9,089 nucleotides of DNA from an uncultured Devosia sp. (GTDB taxonomy: Bacteria; Pseudomonadota; Alphaproteobacteria; Rhizobiales; Devosiaceae): positions 1 to 9,089 of the forward strand of contig CAMLOA010000047.1 of the NCBI GenBank assembly GCA_946481445.1. Reading direction: 5' to 3'. A model generated the notes under the pieces. It was not told where the DNA came from. It made no database searches and saw nothing but the letters and a program-made list of their open reading frames with translations. Shown here one piece after another: positions 5,537-9,089 of the stretch (its first letter is position 1; each line of letters starts with the position of its first letter). Made by a program: the position numbers and the translations under genes.

Positions 5537-7870
5537 TTACGCGGCCCGGCGCCGGGCCTGCGCCGGCGCGATCCGGAAGACCGAAACCACACGGTCGAGC
5601 TCGACCGCCTGGGCTTCCGTCTGCTCGATGGCGGCGTTGGTCTCTTCCACCAGGGCCGCATTGTGCTGGGTCATCTCGTCCATCTGCCGCACGGCCGTGC
5701 TCACTTCGGCAATGGCGGTTGACTGGCCGGCGCTGGCCTGGGCGATTTCCTCGATGAGGGCGCGATTCTCCTGCACGGAGGCGAGAATGGCCGACAGCTT
5801 GCCAGCGGCCGTTTCGACCAGGCGCGAGCCCCCGGCAACTTCCTGGCCGCTCTGCTCGATGAGGTGCTTGACCTCGGCGGAAGCCTGCGCCGCCGATTGC
5901 GCCAGCCGCCGGACTTCCACGGCAACCACGGCAAAGCCCTTGCCCGCCTCGCCCGCACGGGCCGCTTCGACCGAGGCGTTCAGCGCAAGCAGGTTGGTCT
6001 GGAAGGCTATGTCGTCGATCATGCCGATAATGTTGGAGATCTTGCCCGAGGCCGCCGTGATGCGTTCCATGGCATGGGTCGCTTCGTTCATGACATCGCG
6101 GCCGTCCTCAGCCAGCGCCGCGGCGGCGTGGGTGCGCTCGGCGCCCAGGCTGGCCTTGCGCGCCGTCTCGCCCACCGTGCCGGCCAACTGCTCCATGGCG
6201 GCAGAGGTTTCCTCGATGGTTGCGGCCTGTCGCGTCGTCCGCTCAGAGAGATCGTTGGCGCCTGCAAGGATTTCTCCCGTGGCGGTGCGCAGCGCCGATG
6301 CCGTGCCATGCAGCTGGCCGACGATATCGGTGAGCTTGTCGCCGACCAGGTTGATATCGTCCCGCAAGGCCCCGAACACCCCGTGATAGTGGCCGGTCAC
6401 CCGCTGGGTCAGATCCGTGCGCGCCAGGGCAGACAGCACGCCGCCCGCCTCGCCAAGCGCCTCGTTCACCGTGTTCAGCATGGCATTGAAATTGGTCGCG
6501 ATGCGATCGATGTCGGCATCGGCAAACGCCTGATCGATGCGGCGCGAGAAGTCGCCCTCGGCCGTCGCCTCGATCACCCCGTCGAAGGCAAACTGGAAGG
6601 CCTGCATGACATCGGCGCGCCTCTGTGCTTCACGAATCCGCGCCGCCTCCTCCTCGCCCAGCGCGGCAACCCGGATACCGTTTTCCTTGAACACCTGCAC
6701 GGCCGCAGCCATTTCCCCAATCTCGTCATGCCGGTGGGCAAACGGGATTTCAGTGGCCAGGTTGCCGTCCGACAGCGCGGTCATGCTGGCGGTGATCTGC
6801 TGCAGCGGCCTGGTCACGCGCACGATCGCCACCCACAGGGCCGTCAGCGCAAGCAGAGCCCCCAGCACCAGCAGGATCGCGGCGCTGGCCAGCGCCCATT
6901 GCGCACCCCAGGTTGCCGACGTGGTCACCGCATTGGCGGCGCCTACCGATGCGCTGGCCAGCGCCAGGATGGTGTCAATGCCGGCGGTCGACTGGGCTAC
7001 CCATTCGCCGGCGGCCAACGGGTAGGCCTGGCCGGACGTGCCTGCCGCATAGACGGCCTTGCGCGTCTGCTCGAAGGTATCGAAGAAGCTGGCGCGGACA
7101 ATGTCGGCCGCCGCGGCGAGTTCGGGACTACCCGAACTGCGGGCGATGTAGGATTCGACATTGAACCAGGCCTGCTCCACGCGTCCGCGATACGTGCTGA
7201 GCGTCTGCAGCAGATCGGTACCGATCGGCACGCCCTTGGCGATGGTCGCGCCGATCAGGGCGCGCTCGCGCCCGGCAAATTCGCTCATGATCCACATTTC
7301 GGCGCGGACCGTCTCGAGCATGGCTATGCGTGCCGCCGTCGAGTCGGCCTCGTACCGCGCGGCCTCGCGCAGGCGTTGCGAGGTCATCACCAGATCGGTC
7401 ATGGTCGGAACCCAGGCATCGAGCAGCGCCTGCGGGCGCTCGGCCAAGGGCTTGGTCAGGGCGGAGTCAGCCTGACTGCGCAGTTCCGCCACCTTGGCGG
7501 CCCGATCAGCCACCTGCGCCAGCAGTTCGGCCTTGCGTGAAAAGTCAGGCCCCGCCTCGATACGCGCCAGCGCGTCAGCGAAGGCGGCATCGGCCGCCTC
7601 GCGCCGTTCCGAAATGGCCGCTTTTGCCTCCGCGCTGGCGGGGTCGGCTCCCCCCCAGGCCGTATTGGTCAGCCCCCCCACCCGCGCCCCGGCACCCGCG
7701 CGCACCAGCAGCCGGTCTGACGTCGCGGTCGATCGCGCCGTGGCCTCCGCCTCCCCGTAGCGCGAGAGCGCCGACGCACCGTCCCGCGCCGCCAGGGCAA
7801 GCAGGGCGACGGACATTACGCAAACGATTGCGACCAGAGTGGCGCGTATAGTCATGCGGAAGGGTGTCAT
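5537..7870 (-). CDS. Methyl-accepting chemotaxis protein with multiple HAMP units
   Basis: Transmembrane chemoreceptor of 777 residues that would signal through CheW/CheA to bias flagellar rotation. Domains in order: membrane helix about 8-28; large, mostly helical periplasmic sensor about 29-324; second membrane helix about 325-350; HAMP about 351-404; two further HAMP-like helical units about 423-470 (E-G-D-F-S-x-R-I-D) and 471-520 (T-D-L-T-Q-R-V); and a coiled-coil signalling domain about 535-765. The hairpin tip is kept ([14 protein letters not shown], then V-E-A-A-R-A-G-E, 618-641). The protein ends R-R-R-A-A with no CheR-binding pentapeptide. The sensor segment A-G-R-E-R-A-L-I-G around 199-207 recalls nitrate/nitrite-sensing NIT-like helices, but I do not claim the ligand. 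ATG 7870 gives a short basic N-terminus before the first helix; ATG 7855 is also possible, and neither has a strong Shine-Dalgarno sequence. No che genes are nearby. Confidence 0.94.
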   Translation of the reverse strand: MTPFRMTIRATLVAIVCVMSVALLALAARDGASALSRYGEAEATARSTATSDRLLVRAGAGARVGGLTNTAWGGADPASAEAKAAISERREAADAAFADALARIEAGPDFSRKAELLAQVADRAAKVAELRSQADSALTKPLAERPQALLDAWVPTMTDLVMTSQRLREAARYEADSTAARIAMLETVRAEMWIMSEFAGRERALIGATIAKGVPIGTDLLQTLSTYRGRVEQAWFNVESYIARSSGSPELAAAADIVRASFFDTFEQTRKAVYAAGTSGQAYPLAAGEWVAQSTAGIDTILALASASVGAANAVTTSATWGAQWALASAAILLVLGALLALTALWVAIVRVTRPLQQITASMTALSDGNLATEIPFAHRHDEIGEMAAAVQVFKENGIRVAALGEEEAARIREAQRRADVMQAFQFAFDGVIEATAEGDFSRRIDQAFADADIDRIATNFNAMLNTVNEALGEAGGVLSALARTDLTQRVTGHYHGVFGALRDDINLVGDKLTDIVGQLHGTASALRTATGEILAGANDLSERTTRQAATIEETSAAMEQLAGTVGETARKASLGAERTHAAAALAEDGRDVMNEATHAMERITAASGKISNIIGMIDDIAFQTNLLALNASVEAARAGEAGKGFAVVAVEVRRLAQSAAQASAEVKHLIEQSGQEVAGGSRLVETAAGKLSAILASVQENRALIEEIAQASAGQSTAIAEVSTAVRQMDEMTQHNAALVEETNAAIEQTEAQAVELDRVVSVFRIAPAQARRRAA

Positions 7871-7980
7871 GATCAATTCTTGAGCAGAGTCACGGGTGCA
7901 CAAGACTTATGCGCAAGTGGTTAAGGCCCTGTTTCAGAAGTTAAATTCCTTTTCAGGACATAATGGCGCGTCCGACCCCC

Positions 7981-8006
7981 GGAACCGGGCAGTGGTCTCC
8001 CGCATT
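7981..8006 (+). promoter_or_regulatory. Degenerate EcfG-like promoter candidate before small gene pair
   Basis: GGAAC (7981-7985) is followed by 17 bases and CATT (8003-8006), against the consensus GGAAC-N17-CGTT. The -35 box is perfect and the spacing exact, but the -10 has one change at a well conserved base. Its distance to the downstream ATG (38 bases) is similar to that of the clear EcfG promoter at 5471-5496 (33 bases). An unrelated alternative is CATAAT at 7959-7964, a sigma-70-like -10 that lacks a recognisable -35. The rest of the 174-base divergent gap (7871-8044) shows only a repeated TTTCAG at 7932-7937 and 7951-7956. Confidence 0.35.
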
Positions 8007-8032
8007 GCCCCTGTAACGATATCGCAAGTCTC

Positions 8033-8037
8033 AGGAG
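8033..8037 (+). promoter_or_regulatory. Ribosome binding site of the 84-residue protein gene
   Basis: AGGAG is seven bases before the ATG at 8045, good evidence that this small reading frame is translated. Confidence 0.7.
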
Positions 8038-8044
8038 ACTGCTG

Positions 8045-8299
8045 ATGGTTTTCGACAACCTTAAAGACCGGGCCGGCGGCGGCGCTGTCAGTCCGATGTC
8101 CATCGCCCACAACAGCCTTTTCACGGCGCGCGAGAAAATTGATCTGCTGAACCAGCTCAAGGCGGATGCCACCGTCGCCGGGCAGGAAGGCAAGGATCTG
8201 GGCTTCGAGCCCGAGGAGATCGACGCGGCGATCGCGGAAGTGCGCCAGGGTGTCCAGGACGGCATCGGCGCCGATACTGTGATCAAGGGGGATTTCTGA
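8045..8299 (+). CDS. Small soluble hypothetical protein (84 aa)
   Basis: I do not recognise this protein. It has 84 residues, no signal peptide and no membrane segment, and is acidic in its second half. A Gly/Ala/Ser-rich start (about 10-17) leads into two probable amphipathic helices: about 25-47, with A-R-E-K-I-D-L-L-N-Q-L-K, and about 55-72, with E-P-E-E-I-D-A-A-I-A-E-V. A tail ending K-G-D-F follows. Reality as a gene is supported by AGGAG at 8033-8037 and by the stop codon sharing its A with the ATG of the next gene (TGATG at 8297-8301). It is transcribed divergently from the chemoreceptor gene. A degenerate EcfG-like promoter at 7981-8006 hints at stress control. No function is claimed. 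Confidence 0.75.
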   Translation: MVFDNLKDRAGGGAVSPMSIAHNSLFTAREKIDLLNQLKADATVAGQEGKDLGFEPEEIDAAIAEVRQGVQDGIGADTVIKGDF

Positions 8300-8631
8300 T
8301 GGCCACCGCACCCAAAGGCCCCACCCCCACGGTTGCCAATGTAGACAGCCTGATCGACGAAAACGGCTCGCGCGTCGACGTTCCGGACAATTCCCCGATC
8401 AAGGTGGCGAACGAACATGAAGCGACGGTCGGCGCAACCGGCCCGACCAATTGGTGGCTTTATGGCATCGGCGCCCTCGCCATCGTGGTGGCGCTCTTGT
8501 TCCTGCTGCAGATGTTCAACGGCGCGCCCGCGACCGATGTCCAGCCGGGCACGCCGTCCGCGGAAAGCGTGGTGGCACCGGCAGACGGAGCCGATGTTCC
8601 CGTGCAGGATCCGGCGACCCCGTCCAATTGA
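8299..8631 (+). CDS. Small single-pass membrane hypothetical protein (110 aa)
   Basis: I do not recognise this protein. Residues 1-50 are hydrophilic and disordered-looking (Pro, Asn, Asp, Glu). A single strong membrane helix follows (about 52-72, W-W-L-Y-G-I-G-A-L-A-I-V-V-A-L-L-F-L-L), then a Pro/Ala/Asp-rich tail of about 38 residues. There are few positive charges near the helix, so topology is uncertain; the acidic Pro-rich tail could lie in the periplasm. The ATG overlaps the stop of the 84-residue gene by one base, which implies translational coupling and a shared role. A strong hairpin follows ten bases after the stop. The sequence could pass for a low-complexity shadow, but the helix, the coupling and the terminator support a real gene. 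Confidence 0.72.
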   Translation: MATAPKGPTPTVANVDSLIDENGSRVDVPDNSPIKVANEHEATVGATGPTNWWLYGIGALAIVVALLFLLQMFNGAPATDVQPGTPSAESVVAPADGADVPVQDPATPSN

Positions 8632-8640
8632 CCAATGAAA

Positions 8641-8667
8641 AAGGGCGCCATCACCGATGGCGCCCTT
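8641..8667. terminator. Bidirectional intrinsic terminator
   Basis: AAGGGCGCCAT (8641-8651) and ATGGCGCCCTT (8657-8667) form a perfect 11-base-pair stem around a 5-base loop, between the convergent stops at 8631 and 8687. Read on the minus strand the stem runs into TTTTTC, a classic Rho-independent terminator for the OmpA-like gene. On the plus strand the T run is short (TT), so it should serve the small gene pair less strongly. Confidence 0.88.
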
Positions 8668-8686
8668 GACCTGCTTGTCCGAGCGA

Positions 8687-9088
8687 TCAGCCGTTGATCG
8701 GAGCGATCTGGATTTCCACGCGGCGGTTCTGCGCGCGGCCGGATTCGGTCGCGTTCGAGGCGATGGGGCTGCGCTCACCCTTGCCTTCGATATAGAAGCG
8801 GCGCTGGTCGATACCCTGATTGGCGATGATGGTGGCCACCGATACGGCGCGGCGCTGGCTCAGGGACAGGTTGTAGGCATCATCGCCCTGGCTATCGGTG
8901 TGGCCGTAGACGTCCACGATGGTCTTGTCGAACTTCTTGAGCACCAGCGCGACCGAAACCAGGGTCTGGTTGAAGGCCGGGTTCACGCTCGCCGAATCGG
9001 TGGCAAAGGTGATGTTGGAGGGCATGTTGAGCACGATGTACTGGCCCACGCGCGTCACCGACACGCCCGTGCCCTGCAGCTGCGCCCG
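8687..9088 (-). CDS. OmpA/YiaD-family outer membrane protein, C-terminal part
   Basis: The minus-strand reading frame is open to the right edge, so only the last 133 residues are seen. The GTG at 9064 is an internal Val: the upstream residues (R-A-Q-L-Q-G-T-G) continue the family sequence. The visible part is a complete OmpA-like peptidoglycan-binding domain: a V-L-N-M-P-S-N-I-T-F start, then G-H-T-D-S, L-S-Q-R-R-A, and the closing N-R-R-V-E-I. It therefore keeps both the Asp and the Arg that bind diaminopimelate, unlike the MotB in this window. The pattern matches YiaD-like lipoproteins, which usually have a lipobox and a glycine-zipper region before this domain; those parts would lie outside. 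Likely role: tethering the outer membrane to the cell wall. A strong terminator follows 20 bases after the stop. Confidence 0.9.
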   Translation of the reverse strand, partial: RAQLQGTGVSVTRVGQYIVLNMPSNITFATDSASVNPAFNQTLVSVALVLKKFDKTIVDVYGHTDSQGDDAYNLSLSQRRAVSVATIIANQGIDQRRFYIEGKGERSPIASNATESGRAQNRRVEIQIAPING

Positions 9089-9089
9089 C

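Noticed and set aside
5864..7540. Long plus-strand open frame (558 codons) opposite the chemoreceptor
   Set aside because: A shadow of the chemoreceptor gene: Arg/Gly/His-rich with no domain, while the minus strand encodes an intact HAMP and signalling domain.
9062..9064. GTG at 9064 as start of a 125-residue OmpA protein
   Set aside because: The frame stays open to the window edge and the residues before it fit the YiaD family, so this is an internal Val of a longer gene.

Overview
The window is GC-rich, densely packed bacterial DNA, best explained as chromosome of an alphaproteobacterium of the order Hyphomicrobiales. A Devosia-like genus is my guess from protein style and has not been tested. 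The supporting signs are an aquaporin-arsenate reductase pair of the rhizobial AqpS/ArsC kind, a MotA/MotB pair of the alphaproteobacterial type, a YiaD-type OmpA protein, and a textbook promoter for EcfG, the general stress sigma factor found only in alphaproteobacteria.

Layout. (1) About 2-1032, plus strand: the 3' part of an arsenic-resistance operon, with an aquaglyceroporin (truncated by the window edge) overlapping arsC by an ATGA junction. (2) 1166-2975, plus: motA-motB, the proton-driven flagellar stator, with no other flagellar gene in view. (3) 3054-4964, plus: a cytoplasmic GH127 beta-L-arabinofuranosidase-like enzyme. Its short leader carries two perfect inverted repeats, one operator-like and one overlapping the ribosome binding site. 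(4) 5051-5437, minus: a PRC-barrel protein behind a clear EcfG-type promoter. (5) 5537-7870, minus: a transmembrane methyl-accepting chemotaxis protein with several HAMP-like units. (6) 8045-8631, plus: two small, unrecognised, translationally overlapping genes, one soluble and one with a single membrane segment. (7) 8687 to the right edge, minus: the C-terminal peptidoglycan-binding part of an OmpA/YiaD-like envelope protein. Hairpins sit between the two convergent gene pairs, at 4988-5013 and 8641-8667.

The genes form several small independent units: arsenic detoxification, motility (stator plus chemoreceptor), plant-glycan use, and a stress/envelope group. No mobile element, CRISPR array, tRNA or rRNA was seen, and no gap between genes exceeds about 175 bases. 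I found no convincing new multi-gene system. The least explained items are the small gene pair at 8045-8631 and the two stacked palindromes ahead of the GH127 gene.
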